In this document: piece by piece, positions 52,632 to 61,555 of the stretch
How the letters are laid out: every line of letters begins with the position of its first letter
How positions within the stretch are numbered: the stretch's first letter is position 1
Notes under the pieces: generated by a model
What the model saw: the letters and a program-made list of their open reading frames with translations, nothing else
What the model was told of the DNA's origin: nothing
Database searches by the model: none
Origin: Streptomyces sp. SCSIO 75703
Lineage (GTDB): Bacteria; Actinomycetota; Actinomycetes; Streptomycetales; Streptomycetaceae
Assembly (NCBI RefSeq): GCF_036607905.1
Contig: NZ_CP144555.1
Location: 434,001-498,000, forward strand
DNA: 64,000 nucleotides
Reading direction: 5' to 3'
Translations under genes and position numbers: made by a program

Positions 52632-53396
52632 ATGCCGCCGCTCGCTGACGACATGGGCACCGTCCTCGACCTGGACCGGCCGCCGCGCCGGGTGGTGTCC
52701 CTCGTGCCGTCGCTGACCGAGACGGTCGCGGCGGACCGCCCCGGGGTCCTGGTGGGCGCGACGGACTGGTGCACGCACCCGGCGGGGCTGGACGTGACCC
52801 GGGTACGGGGCACCAAGAACCCGGACCGGACGGCGATCGAGCGGCTGCGGCCGGATCTGGTGATCGCCAACAAGGAGGAGAACCGGGAACTGGACGTGAC
52901 CCGGCTGCGCGCGGCGGGCGTGCCGGTGTGGGTGACGGTGATCGAGACCGTGCCGCAGGCGCTGGAGTCGATCGCCCGCCTGTTCACCGAGGCGCTCGGC
53001 GCCCCGGTGCCGCCGTGGGTGGAGCGGGCCCGGTCGCTGTGGTCGGGGACGGTGCCCGAACCGGTGGCGACGGTGGCGGTGCCCATCTGGCGCGATCCGT
53101 GGATGGTGGTCGGGCGGTCCACGTTCACCGGCGACCTGCTGCGCCGGGCCGGCCTCGTCAACGCCTTCGGCGCGCACGAGGGCCGCTATCCGCACGTCCC
53201 GCTGGAGCGGATCGACCGGCCGGAGGTGGACGCGGTACTGCTGCCGGACGAGCCGTACGCCTTCGGGCCGGACGACGGACCGGAGTCCTTCCGGCGGACG
53301 CCGGTCCGGCTGGTGGACGGGCGGCTGCTCACCTGGTACGGGCCCTCGCTGCCCGAGGCGCACGCGATGCTGCGGCGGCTGACCGCGACGCTGTGA
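52632..53396 (+). CDS. BtuF-like helical-backbone metal/corrinoid receptor without signal peptide
   Basis: A 254-residue protein of the class-III periplasmic-binding fold (BtuF/FhuD type): RRVVSLVPSLTETVAADRPG, VLVGATDWCTHPAGL, GTKNPDRTAIERLRPDLVIA, PVWVTVIETVPQALESIARL and TFTGDLLRRAGLVNAF. It lacks a signal peptide or lipobox (begins MPPLADDMGTVLDLD), as seen for several actinobacterial members, so it may act in the cytosol. ATG at 52632 or GTG at 52629. It lies between the C1 operon and the B12-dependent mutase gene, making a corrinoid or cobalt ligand plausible; this is inference. Confidence 0.85.
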   Translation: MPPLADDMGTVLDLDRPPRRVVSLVPSLTETVAADRPGVLVGATDWCTHPAGLDVTRVRGTKNPDRTAIERLRPDLVIANKEENRELDVTRLRAAGVPVWVTVIETVPQALESIARLFTEALGAPVPPWVERARSLWSGTVPEPVATVAVPIWRDPWMVVGRSTFTGDLLRRAGLVNAFGAHEGRYPHVPLERIDRPEVDAVLLPDEPYAFGPDDGPESFRRTPVRLVDGRLLTWYGPSLPEAHAMLRRLTATL

Positions 53397-53497
53397 GCGG
53401 CGGGCGGGGGTGCCGCCGGCGCCTGTCCGCCCCCTTCCCTGTGGCCCGGCTCACGAAAGCTGTGCGTCTGCTCACACGCGTGGCACCTCCCGGCGTT

Positions 53498-53515
53498 TAG
53501 TAGGACGTCCTACTA
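53498..53515. promoter_or_regulatory. Perfect 18-bp palindrome upstream of the mutase gene
   Basis: TAGTAGGACGTCCTACTA is a perfect palindrome ending 42 nt before the ATG. It overlaps a -10-like TACTAT, so a bound protein would block transcription. The length and symmetry suit a TetR- or GntR-type dimer; the regulator is not adjacent. Confidence 0.75.
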
Positions 53516-53557
53516 TCTTCTCAGCACCATCCGCCCGAGCCGCCCGGGAAGGCCCCC

Positions 53558-56500
53558 ATGAGCGATCTCCACCGCCCCGCGCACCCCGTCCGCCTGGTCA
53601 CCGCGTCGGCCCTGTTCGACGGGCACGACGCCTCGATCAACATCATGCGCCGGATCTTCCAGTCCCAGGGCGCCGAGGTGATCCACCTCGGACACAACCG
53701 GTCGGTGCGCGAGGTCGTCGACGCGGCGATCGAGGAGGACGTGCACGGCGTCGCCGTCTCCTCCTACCAGGGCGGCCACGTCGAGTACTTCGAGTACCTG
53801 GTCGAGTCGCTGCGCGAGCGGGGCGCCGGGCACGTACGGGTGGTCGGCGGGGGCGGCGGGGTGATCGTGCCCGCCGAGATCACCCGGCTCCGGGAGAGCG
53901 GCGTGACCATCTTCTCCCCCGAGGACGGCCAGCGGATGGGCCTGGCCGGGATGGTCAACTCGGTCGTCCGGGACTGCGACTTCGACCTGTGGGCCGCCGG
54001 TCCGGCCGACGCCGCGGGCGTGCTGTCCGGCGACCGCTTCGCCCTCGCCCGCACCCTCACGGGCGCCGAACTCGGCACCCTCCCGGCCGAGTTGCTGGAG
54101 GAGCTGCGCACCGCCGCCGCGGCCCGGGTGGTGCCGGTGCTCGGCATCACCGGCACCGGCGGCTCCGGCAAGTCCTCGCTCACCGACGAACTGGTCCGCC
54201 GCTTCCGCGTCGACCAGCGGGACAAGCTGCGCATCGCCGTCATCGCCGTCGACCCGACCCGGCGGCGCGGCGGCGGCGCCCTGCTCGGCGACCGCATCCG
54301 CATGAACTCCCTCGACGGGGACCGCGTCTTCTTCCGCAGCCTGGCCACCCGCGGCAGCCGTGAGCTGCCCGAGCACCTCAGCGACGTCATCGCCGTGGTC
54401 AAGGCCGCCGGGTTCGACCTGGTCGTCGTGGAGACCCCGGGCATCGGCCAGGGCGACGCCGCGATCGTGCCGTTCGTCGACACGTCGATGTACGTGATGA
54501 CGCCCGAGTTCGGCGCGGCCTCCCAACTGGAGAAGATCGACATGCTCGACTTCGCCGATCTGGTCGCCATCAACAAGTTCGAGCGGCGCGGCGCCAAGGA
54601 CGCGCTGCGCGACGTGGGCCGCCAGATGGTGCGCAACCGCGAGGCGTTCGGCAAGAAGCCCGAGGACATGCCGGTCTTCGGCACCTCGGCGGCCACCTTC
54701 AACGACGACGGCGTCACCGCCCTCTACCAGCACCTGTCGGCCGCCCTCGCCGAGCACGGGCTGCCGCTCGCCGAGGGCGCCCTGCCCACGGTCGACGTAC
54801 GCCACTCCTCCGGCATCCGGCAGGTCGTCCCGGCCGAGCGGGTCCGCTACCTCGCGGAGATCACCGAGACGGTCCGCGCCTACCACGGCGAGACCGACCG
54901 GCTCGTGGCGGCGGCGCGGCGCGTGCAGCGCCTGGACGCGGTCCGCGGCGACCTCGCCGAGGCCGGTGCGGACGCCGGCGGGGTGGAGGCGCTGCTCGAC
55001 GAGGCGCGCGCCCGGCTCCCGTACGAGGTCGCCGAGCAGATCGACGGCTGGCCCGCCGTGGTGGCCGCGTACTCCGGCGACGAGCAGGTCGTCACCGTCC
55101 GCGACCGGGAGATCCGCACCGCGCTGACCCGCGAGTCCCTCTCCGGCAGCAAGGTGCCCCGGGTCGCGCTCCCCCACTTCGCCGACCACGGCGAACTGGT
55201 CCGGTTCTGGCGCCGGGAGAACCTGCCCGGCCGCTTCCCGTTCACCGCCGGTGTCTTCCCGTTCAAGCGGGACGGCGAGGACCCGGCCCGGATGTTCGCG
55301 GGCGAGGGCGACCCGTTCCGCACCAACCGGCGCTTCAAGCTGCTCTCCGAGGGCCAGCCCGCCACCCGCCTGTCCACCGCGTTCGACTCGGTGACGCTCT
55401 ACGGCCGCGACCCCGACCGGCGCCCCGACATCTACGGCAAGGTCGGCACCTCCGGCGTCTCGGTGGCCACTCTGGACGACATGAAGGCGCTCTACGACGG
55501 TTTCGACCTGACCGCGCCGACCACCTCCGTCTCGATGACGATCAACGGCCCGGCCCCGACCGTGCTGGCCTTCTTCCTCAACACCGTCATCGACCAGCAG
55601 ACCGAGAAGTTCCGCGCCGCCGAGGGCCGCGACCCCTCGGCCGAGGAGGCCGCCGAACTGCGGGCCCGCGCGCTCGCCGGCGTGCGCGGCACGGTGCAGG
55701 CCGACATCCTCAAGGAGGACCAGGGCCAGAACACCTGCCTGTTCTCCACCGAGTTCTCGCTGCGGATGATGGCGGACATCCAGGAGTGGTTCATCGCCCA
55801 CCGGGTCCGCAACTTCTACTCGGTCTCCATCTCGGGCTACCACATCGCCGAGGCCGGCGCGAACCCGATCAGCCAGCTCGCCTTCACCCTCGCCAACGGC
55901 TTCACCTACGTCGAGGCGTACCTCGCGCGCGGCATGCACATCGACGACTTCGCGCCGAACCTGTCCTTCTTCTTCTCCAACGGCATGGACCCCGAGTACT
56001 CGGTCCTCGGCCGCGTCGCCCGCCGCATCTGGGCGGTGGCCATGCGCGAGAAGTACGGCGCGAACGAGCGCTCGCAGAAGCTCAAGTACCACGTCCAGAC
56101 CTCCGGGCGCTCCCTGCACGCGCAGGAGATGGACTTCAACGACATCCGCACCACCCTCCAGGCCCTCATCGCCATCTACGACAACGCCAACTCGCTGCAC
56201 ACCAACGCCTACGACGAGGCGGTCACCACCCCGTCCGAGGAGTCGGTGCGCCGGGCCCTGGCCATCCAGTTGATCATCAACCGGGAGTGGGGCCTCGCCA
56301 TGAACGAGAACCCGCTCCAGGGCTCGTTCGTCATCGACCAGCTCACCGACCTGGTGGAGGAGGCGGTACTCGCCGAGTTCGACCGGATCAACGAGCGCGG
56401 CGGGGTGCTCGGCGCCATGGAGACCGGCTACCAGCGCGGGCGCATCCAGGACGAGTCGATGCTGTACGAGCAGCGCAAACACGACGGGTCGCTGCCGATC

Positions 56501-56785
56501 ATCGGCGTGAACACCTTCCAGCGGCCCGGTGACTCCGGCGAGGCCCCGGAGCTGGAGCTGGCCCGCGCCACGGAGACGGAGAAGGAGTCCCAGCTCGAAC
56601 GGGTCACCACCTACCGCTCCACCCACGGCGAGGAGGCCGCCGAGGCGGTCGCCCGGCTCAAGGACGCGGCGATCGGCGGGGAGAACGTGTTCGCGGTGCT
56701 CATGGACGCCGCCCGGGTCTGCACCCTCCAGCAGGTCACCGAGGCGTTCTTCGAGGTGGGCGGCCAGTACCGGCGCAACGTGTGA
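53558..56785 (+). CDS. icmF: IcmF-type fused isobutyryl-CoA mutase
   Basis: A 1075-residue adenosylcobalamin enzyme. The N-terminal B12-binding domain starts with ALFDGHDASINIMRRIF (His of the DxHxxG-like motif). A MeaB-like G-protein domain follows (GITGTGGSGKSS Walker A, VVETPGIGQGD, NKFERRGAKDAL), then a TIM-barrel mutase domain (RFPFTAGVFPFKR, NGPAPTVLAFFLNT, DILKEDQGQNTCLFSTEF). The three-domain fusion and the Phe/Gln contacts are the IcmF rather than methylmalonyl-CoA type. It interconverts isobutyryl- and butyryl-CoA (and pivalyl- and isovaleryl-CoA in some relatives). Downstream is a hairpin terminator; upstream a perfect palindrome. Confidence 0.93.
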   Translation: MSDLHRPAHPVRLVTASALFDGHDASINIMRRIFQSQGAEVIHLGHNRSVREVVDAAIEEDVHGVAVSSYQGGHVEYFEYLVESLRERGAGHVRVVGGGGGVIVPAEITRLRESGVTIFSPEDGQRMGLAGMVNSVVRDCDFDLWAAGPADAAGVLSGDRFALARTLTGAELGTLPAELLEELRTAAAARVVPVLGITGTGGSGKSSLTDELVRRFRVDQRDKLRIAVIAVDPTRRRGGGALLGDRIRMNSLDGDRVFFRSLATRGSRELPEHLSDVIAVVKAAGFDLVVVETPGIGQGDAAIVPFVDTSMYVMTPEFGAASQLEKIDMLDFADLVAINKFERRGAKDALRDVGRQMVRNREAFGKKPEDMPVFGTSAATFNDDGVTALYQHLSAALAEHGLPLAEGALPTVDVRHSSGIRQVVPAERVRYLAEITETVRAYHGETDRLVAAARRVQRLDAVRGDLAEAGADAGGVEALLDEARARLPYEVAEQIDGWPAVVAAYSGDEQVVTVRDREIRTALTRESLSGSKVPRVALPHFADHGELVRFWRRENLPGRFPFTAGVFPFKRDGEDPARMFAGEGDPFRTNRRFKLLSEGQPATRLSTAFDSVTLYGRDPDRRPDIYGKVGTSGVSVATLDDMKALYDGFDLTAPTTSVSMTINGPAPTVLAFFLNTVIDQQTEKFRAAEGRDPSAEEAAELRARALAGVRGTVQADILKEDQGQNTCLFSTEFSLRMMADIQEWFIAHRVRNFYSVSISGYHIAEAGANPISQLAFTLANGFTYVEAYLARGMHIDDFAPNLSFFFSNGMDPEYSVLGRVARRIWAVAMREKYGANERSQKLKYHVQTSGRSLHAQEMDFNDIRTTLQALIAIYDNANSLHTNAYDEAVTTPSEESVRRALAIQLIINREWGLAMNENPLQGSFVIDQLTDLVEEAVLAEFDRINERGGVLGAMETGYQRGRIQDESMLYEQRKHDGSLPIIGVNTFQRPGDSGEAPELELARATETEKESQLERVTTYRSTHGEEAAEAVARLKDAAIGGENVFAVLMDAARVCTLQQVTEAFFEVGGQYRRNV

Positions 56786-56834
56786 CGGCCCCGGGCCCCG
56801 CGCGCACCCGCGGGTGACGCGGCGGTCCGCCGGT

Positions 56835-56863
56835 ACGGTCCGGTGGGCAGACCACCGGACCGT
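56835..56863. terminator. Hairpin terminator after icmF
   Basis: ACGGTCCGGTGG (56835-56846) pairs perfectly with CCACCGGACCGT (56852-56863) around a 5-nt loop, 50 nt after the mutase stop. Confidence 0.75.
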
Positions 56864-56981
56864 GCCGCCGTGGGCCGCCGGTGAGGCGCGTGCCGCGGGA
56901 TCGCCCGCGGAGCGCGTGCCGGGACGGCCCGGCGGGAGGACTCTGGAAGGACAGGGCCACCCAGCCGAGGAGCGCAGCGAC

Positions 56982-59666
56982 ATGGTCCGTTACGTGTACG
57001 ACTTCAGCGAGGGCAGCCGTGACCAGGCCGGACTGCTCGGCGGCAAGGGCGCGAACCTGGCCGAGATGACCCGTCTCGGTCTGCCCGTACCGCCCGGCTT
57101 CACCCTCAGCACCGAGGCGTGCCGGGCCTACCTCGCCACCGGCACCGAACCCGAGGGGCTGGCCGCGGAGGTCTCGGCGCACCTGTCCCGGGTGGAGGAG
57201 GAGACCGGACGGCGGCTGGGGCAGCCGGACGACCCGCTGCTGGTCTCCGTCCGGTCCGGCGCGCGGTTCTCGATGCCCGGGATGATGGAGACGATCCTCG
57301 ACATCGGCCTGCACGACGACTCCGTGACGGGCCTCGCCGAGGCGTCCGGCAGCGAGCGCTTCGCCTGGGACTCCTACCGCCGTCTGGTCCAGATGTTCGG
57401 CAGCACCGTCATGGGCGTCGACGCGGACCTGTTCGAGACGGAGCTGACCCGGCTCAAGGACGAGCGGGGGGTCCCCGACGACGTCCGGCTCGACGCCGCC
57501 GACCTGGCCCGGCTGGTGCGCACGTACCAGGAACTGATCCGGCGGGAGACGGGCGAGGAGTTCCCGCAGGAGCCGGCCGAGCAGCTGCGCCGGGCCGTCC
57601 GGGCCGTCTTCGACTCCTGGAACGGGGAGCGGGCCCGCCTCTACCGGCGGCGCGAGCACATCCCCGACGACCTCGGCACCGCCGTCACCGTGCAGCGCAT
57701 GGTCTTCGGCAACCTCGGCGCGGACTCCGGCAGCGGGGTCGCCTTCACCCGCGACCCGGCCACCGGCCGGCCGGGCCTGTACGGCGACTACCTGCCGAAC
57801 GCCCAGGGTGAGGACGTCGTCGCCGGGATCCGCAATACCGTCTCCCTGGCCGAGCTGGCCGATCTGGACCCGGACTCCCACGACCGGCTGCGGGAGTACA
57901 TGGGGACGCTGGAACGCCACTACCGGGACCTGTGCGACATCGAGTTCACCATCGAGCGCGGCCGGCTGTGGATGCTGCAGACCCGGGTGGGCAAGCGCAC
58001 CGCCGAGGCCGCGTTCGCCATCGCCGACGCGCTGGCCGAGGAGGGCCTGATCACGCCGGACGAGGGGCTTGCCCGGGTCGGCGGGGAGGGCCTGTCCCGG
58101 CTGATGTTCCCCCGTTTCGACGCCTCGGCGGCCGGCGACCCCCTCGCCCGGGGGCTGCCCGCCTCGCCGGGGGCCGCGGTGGGCGCGGCGGTCTTCGACT
58201 CGGCCGAGGCGGTCCGGCGGGCCGCGGACGGCGAACGGGTGGTGCTGGTGCGCCGGGAGACCACCCCCGACGACCTGCCGGGCATGGTGGCCGCGCAGGC
58301 CGTGCTGACCAGCCGCGGCGGCAAGACCTCGCACGCGGCGGTCGTCGCCCGCGGCATGGGCAAGGTCTGCGTGTGCGGCGCCGAGGACCTCCTCGTCGAC
58401 ACCGGGGCGCGCCGGCTGACCACCCGGGACGGCACCGTGCTGGAGGAGGGCGCCGTGCTCTCCGTGGACGGCTCCGCCGGGGCGGTGTACGCGGGCCCGG
58501 TGCCGTTGGTCGACTCCGCCGTGATGCGTTACCTGGAGACCGGGCACCGCGACGGCGCCGCCTCCGAGCTGGTCGGGGCGGTGGCCCGCGCGCTGGACCG
58601 CGCCGACCGGGTGCGCCGGCTGGAGGTGCGGGCCAACGCGGACACGCCGGAGGACGCGGCGCGGGCGCGCGGCTTCGGCGCCCAGGGCATCGGCCTGTGC
58701 CGGACGGAGCACATGTTCCTCGGGGAGCGGCGCAAGCTGGTCGAGGACATGATCCTGGCCCGGGACGACGCCGGGCGCGGACGGGCGCTCGACGCGCTGC
58801 TGCCGCTGCAACGGCGGGACTTCGCCGGGATCCTGGCGGCGATGGACGGGCTGCCGGTCACCATCCGGCTGCTCGATCCGCCGCTGCACGAGTTCCTGCC
58901 CGACCGGACCTCCCTCATCGCCCGCCGGGCCGCCGCGGAGGCCCGGGGCGAACGGCCCGATCCGCACGACGCCGCGCTGCTGGACGCCGTGAACCGGATG
59001 CACGAGGAGAACCCGATGCTGGGCCTGCGCGGGGTCCGCCTCGGTCTGGTCGTGCCGGGACTCGTGGCGATGCAGGTGCGCGCGGTGGCCCAGGCCGTGG
59101 TGGACCGGGTCCGCGCGGGCGGCTCCCCGCAGGCGGAGATCATGGTGCCACTGGTCGGGGACGTCGGCGAACTGCGACTGGTGCGGGAGGTCGTGGACCG
59201 GGTGCTCGCCGAGGTGTCCGAGGAGTCCGGCGTCCCGGTGGAGTGCCCGGTCGGCACGATGATCGAGCTGCCCCGGGCGGCGCTGACGGCGGGCCGGATC
59301 GCCGAGGAGGCCGCGTTCTTCTCCTTCGGCACCAACGATCTGACGCAGACCGCCTGGGGGTTCTCCCGCGACGACGTGGAGGCCGCGTTCTTCTCCGTCT
59401 ACCTCGACAGGCAAGTCTTCCCCGCCTCGCCCTTCGAGACCCTGGACCGCGAGGGCGTGGGCCGGCTGGTGCGGATCGCGGTCGAGGAGGGGCGGGCGGC
59501 GCGGCCGGACCTGAAGATCGGCGTCTGCGGCGAGCACGGCGGCGACCCCGACTCGGTGCACTTCTTCCACCGGGCGGGCCTGGACTACGTCTCCTGCTCG
59601 CCCTTCCGGGTCCCGGTGGCCCGGCTGGAGGCCGGGCGGGCGGCGGTGACGGACGGGGACGGCTGA
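56982..59666 (+). CDS. ppdK: Pyruvate, phosphate dikinase
   Basis: A 894-residue three-domain enzyme interconverting ATP + Pi + pyruvate and AMP + PPi + PEP. The ATP-grasp domain has LLGGKGANLAEMTRLGLPVP, SVRSGARFSMPGMMETILD and FTRDPATG. The swivelling phospho-His domain has TSRGGKTSHAAVVARGMGK (His of TSH). The PEP-binding C-terminal barrel has GIGLCRTEHMF, EIMVPLVG and FFSFGTNDLTQTAWGFSRDD, and GVCGEHGGDP. All motifs intact. ATG at 56982 with GGAG upstream. Heads a group of cNMP, CBS and flavodoxin genes that in Streptomyces coelicolor lie in the hypoxia/dormancy (OsdR) regulon, from memory. Confidence 0.95.
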   Translation: MVRYVYDFSEGSRDQAGLLGGKGANLAEMTRLGLPVPPGFTLSTEACRAYLATGTEPEGLAAEVSAHLSRVEEETGRRLGQPDDPLLVSVRSGARFSMPGMMETILDIGLHDDSVTGLAEASGSERFAWDSYRRLVQMFGSTVMGVDADLFETELTRLKDERGVPDDVRLDAADLARLVRTYQELIRRETGEEFPQEPAEQLRRAVRAVFDSWNGERARLYRRREHIPDDLGTAVTVQRMVFGNLGADSGSGVAFTRDPATGRPGLYGDYLPNAQGEDVVAGIRNTVSLAELADLDPDSHDRLREYMGTLERHYRDLCDIEFTIERGRLWMLQTRVGKRTAEAAFAIADALAEEGLITPDEGLARVGGEGLSRLMFPRFDASAAGDPLARGLPASPGAAVGAAVFDSAEAVRRAADGERVVLVRRETTPDDLPGMVAAQAVLTSRGGKTSHAAVVARGMGKVCVCGAEDLLVDTGARRLTTRDGTVLEEGAVLSVDGSAGAVYAGPVPLVDSAVMRYLETGHRDGAASELVGAVARALDRADRVRRLEVRANADTPEDAARARGFGAQGIGLCRTEHMFLGERRKLVEDMILARDDAGRGRALDALLPLQRRDFAGILAAMDGLPVTIRLLDPPLHEFLPDRTSLIARRAAAEARGERPDPHDAALLDAVNRMHEENPMLGLRGVRLGLVVPGLVAMQVRAVAQAVVDRVRAGGSPQAEIMVPLVGDVGELRLVREVVDRVLAEVSEESGVPVECPVGTMIELPRAALTAGRIAEEAAFFSFGTNDLTQTAWGFSRDDVEAAFFSVYLDRQVFPASPFETLDREGVGRLVRIAVEEGRAARPDLKIGVCGEHGGDPDSVHFFHRAGLDYVSCSPFRVPVARLEAGRAAVTDGDG

Positions 59667-60319
59667 CCTCGGGGCCGCCCGGCGCCGTGGCGGCGCGGGG
59701 CGGCAGGCGGAGAGCGGCGGGCGGCGGCGTGCGCCGTGGCCATGCCCGGCGTCCGGCGGGCGCTGGCCATGCCCGGCACCGGCCCCCGGTCGGCCAGGAC
59801 GGTGCCCGGTGCCGTGGCGCGGGCTCCGGGTCGCCAGCGGGCGCTCCCGGTCCCGTACCGGCGGCCGGTCCGGCACCGGAGGCGGGTGCCGGACCGGGCG
59901 GCCGGTTCCCTGACGGAGGCGGGTGCCGCAGGAGAGTGGTGACGGGAAGGACTCTTCCGCTTCTCGCGGAACCCGATCGCGCGGTGCGCGGTGGACGGCC
60001 GCTGCTCCGCGTCCTTTTCCCTGGTCCTTCCCGTCGCCCCCAGCACACCACCGGGCCGGCCCGCCCACCAGGGCCGTCCGGGCCCCCTCCCGGGGGCCGT
60101 CCGACCGCCCGCCGCGCCCGCACCGGGGCCGACCGGCCCGGGGCGGGAGCCGACCGGCCCGTCGCGCGCCGCGCCCGGCGGGGCCACCCTGGAACCAGCG
60201 GCCCCGCGTCCCGGCGGGGAGCGCGGCCCCGCGGTCCCCTCGCCCGGCCGGCGGGGAGCGGGAGCGGCGGGGCGCGGCCGACCGGTCGCGGCGCGCACGG
60301 CACGGAAGGAGCCCGAGCA
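59667..60319. other. Long leader region with a long-range inverted repeat
   Basis: No gene is supported. GACGGGAAGGAC (59941-59952) is the exact reverse complement of GTCCTTCCCGTC (60024-60035), 71 nt apart; the two could close a structured RNA or a large stem. An internal GGAAG/CTTCC dyad lies just inside the left arm. A CGACCGGTCG dyad near 60280 precedes the cNMP gene. Direct repeats of GCCATGCCCGGC occur near 59740-59775. Confidence 0.4.
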
Positions 60320-60775
60320 ATGACCTCCACCACCCTGGGCACGGCCCTCAGCTCCGAGCACCGCGAGCGGCTGATGCGGCTCGCCCGCGAGGTATCCGTC
60401 GACGCGGGCACCCGCCTGTTCGAGGAGGGCCGCCGCGCGGACCGGTTCTGGATCATCCGTACCGGCACCGTCACCCTGGACCTGCGGGTGCCGGGCCGCC
60501 GCCCGGCCGTCATCGAGTCGCTGGGCCACAACGAACTCGTCGGCTGGTCGTGGCACTTCCCGCCCTACGTGTGGCACCTGGGCGCCGAGGCGATGAGCCC
60601 GGTGCGCGCCTGGGAGTTCGACGCCGACGAGGTGAAGCGCCTGTGCGACGAGGACCCCGAGTTCGGCCGCGCCGTCGCCGTGTGGGTGGGCAAGGTGACC
60701 GCCCAGCGGCTGCACGCGGCCCGGGTGCGGCTGCTCGACCTGTACGCCCCCTACGGCAGCGGAAGTGCGATCTGA
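60320..60775 (+). CDS. Stand-alone cyclic-nucleotide-binding-domain protein
   Basis: A 151-residue Crp/Fnr-type cNMP-binding domain without the C-terminal DNA-binding HTH: LAREVSVDAGTRLFEEGRRA, RFWIIRTGTVTLDLRVPGR, and ESLGHNELVGWSWHFPPYVW in place of the usual phosphate-binding cassette, ending in the C-helix-like AVAVWVGKVTAQRLHAARVR. The cassette Arg/Glu pair for cAMP is not obvious, so the ligand may differ or be absent. The next gene starts 9 nt after the stop (same operon). ATG at 60320 after AAGGAG. Confidence 0.88.
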   Translation: MTSTTLGTALSSEHRERLMRLAREVSVDAGTRLFEEGRRADRFWIIRTGTVTLDLRVPGRRPAVIESLGHNELVGWSWHFPPYVWHLGAEAMSPVRAWEFDADEVKRLCDEDPEFGRAVAVWVGKVTAQRLHAARVRLLDLYAPYGSGSAI

Positions 60776-60784
60776 GGAGTGACC

Positions 60785-61465
60785 ATGCTGAACCCGGGAC
60801 CGCGCGTGGTGAGCGACGTGATGACCCACACCGTGGTGGCCGTGGGCCGGGACGCCTCGTTCAAGGACATCGTCCGCCTCATGGGCCAGTGGCGGATCAG
60901 CGCCCTGCCGGTGCTGGAGGGCGAGGGCCGGGTCGTCGGCGTGGTCTCCGAGGCCGACCTGCTGCCGAAGGAGGAGTTCCGCGACAGCGACCCGGACCGT
61001 TTCACCCAGCGGCGGCGGCTGGCCGACCTCGCCAAGGCGGGCGGTCTCGTGGCCGGGGACGTGATGACCGCGCCGGCCGTCACCGTCCACCCGGACGCGA
61101 CCCTCGCCGAGGCCGCCCGGATCATGGCCCGGCACAAGGTGAAGCGGCTGCCCGTGGTCAGCGCCGGCGGGCTGCTGGAGGGCGTGGTCAGCCGCGGCGA
61201 CCTGCTGCGGGTCTTCCTGCGCTCCGACGAGGAGATCGCCGACGAGGTGCGCCGCGAGGTGGTCACCTCACTCTTCCCCGCGACGTCCTCCCCCGTGCGG
61301 GTCGACGTCCGCGACGGCCGGGTCACGCTGACCGGGCGGGTCCCCGACACCTCGCTGGTGCCGGTCGCCGCACGGCTGGTGCGCGCCGTGGAAGGGGTCG
61401 TGGACGTCGAGTTCCGTCTGACGGACGCCGCCGAGCCCAGCGGAGCCCCGGGCGGGCCCCGGTAG
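60785..61465 (+). CDS. CBS-CBS-BON domain protein, copy 1
   Basis: A 226-residue protein with two CBS domains (VSDVMTHTVVAVGRDASFKD, ALPVLEGEGRVVGVVSEADL; and VAGDVMTAPAVTVHPDATLA, RLPVVSAGGLLEGVVSRGDL) and a C-terminal BON domain (VRVDVRDGRVTLTGRVPDT). CBS pairs bind adenine nucleotides and report energy state; BON often contacts lipid. ATG at 60785 preceded by GAGGAG; GTG at 60779 is possible. Convergent with a second copy of the same architecture. Confidence 0.92.
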   Translation: MLNPGPRVVSDVMTHTVVAVGRDASFKDIVRLMGQWRISALPVLEGEGRVVGVVSEADLLPKEEFRDSDPDRFTQRRRLADLAKAGGLVAGDVMTAPAVTVHPDATLAEAARIMARHKVKRLPVVSAGGLLEGVVSRGDLLRVFLRSDEEIADEVRREVVTSLFPATSSPVRVDVRDGRVTLTGRVPDTSLVPVAARLVRAVEGVVDVEFRLTDAAEPSGAPGGPR

Positions 61466-61483
61466 CCGACGGCCGAGGGGCCC

Positions 61484-61510
61484 GTGCGCGGCCGGGGGCC
61501 GGCCGCGCAC
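61484..61510. terminator. Bidirectional hairpin terminator
   Basis: GTGCGCGGCCGG (61484-61495) pairs perfectly with CCGGCCGCGCAC (61499-61510) around GGG, between the two convergent CBS-BON genes. Confidence 0.8.
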
Positions 61511-61555
61511 CGGAGCGCGTACGCCGTCCGGGCGTTCCGGGCGGCACCGGCCCGG

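Noticed and set aside
56835..56863. Operator for ppdK
   Set aside because: The 12-bp perfect stem with a 5-nt loop just after icmF is better explained as a terminator.
53513..56983. 1156-codon reverse frame across icmF
   Set aside because: Antisense shadow of the mutase; no recognisable domain, and icmF motifs are continuous on the other strand.
56736..60320. 1194-codon reverse frame across ppdK
   Set aside because: Antisense shadow; composition is low-complexity Arg/Ala/Gly/Pro and no start signal is visible.
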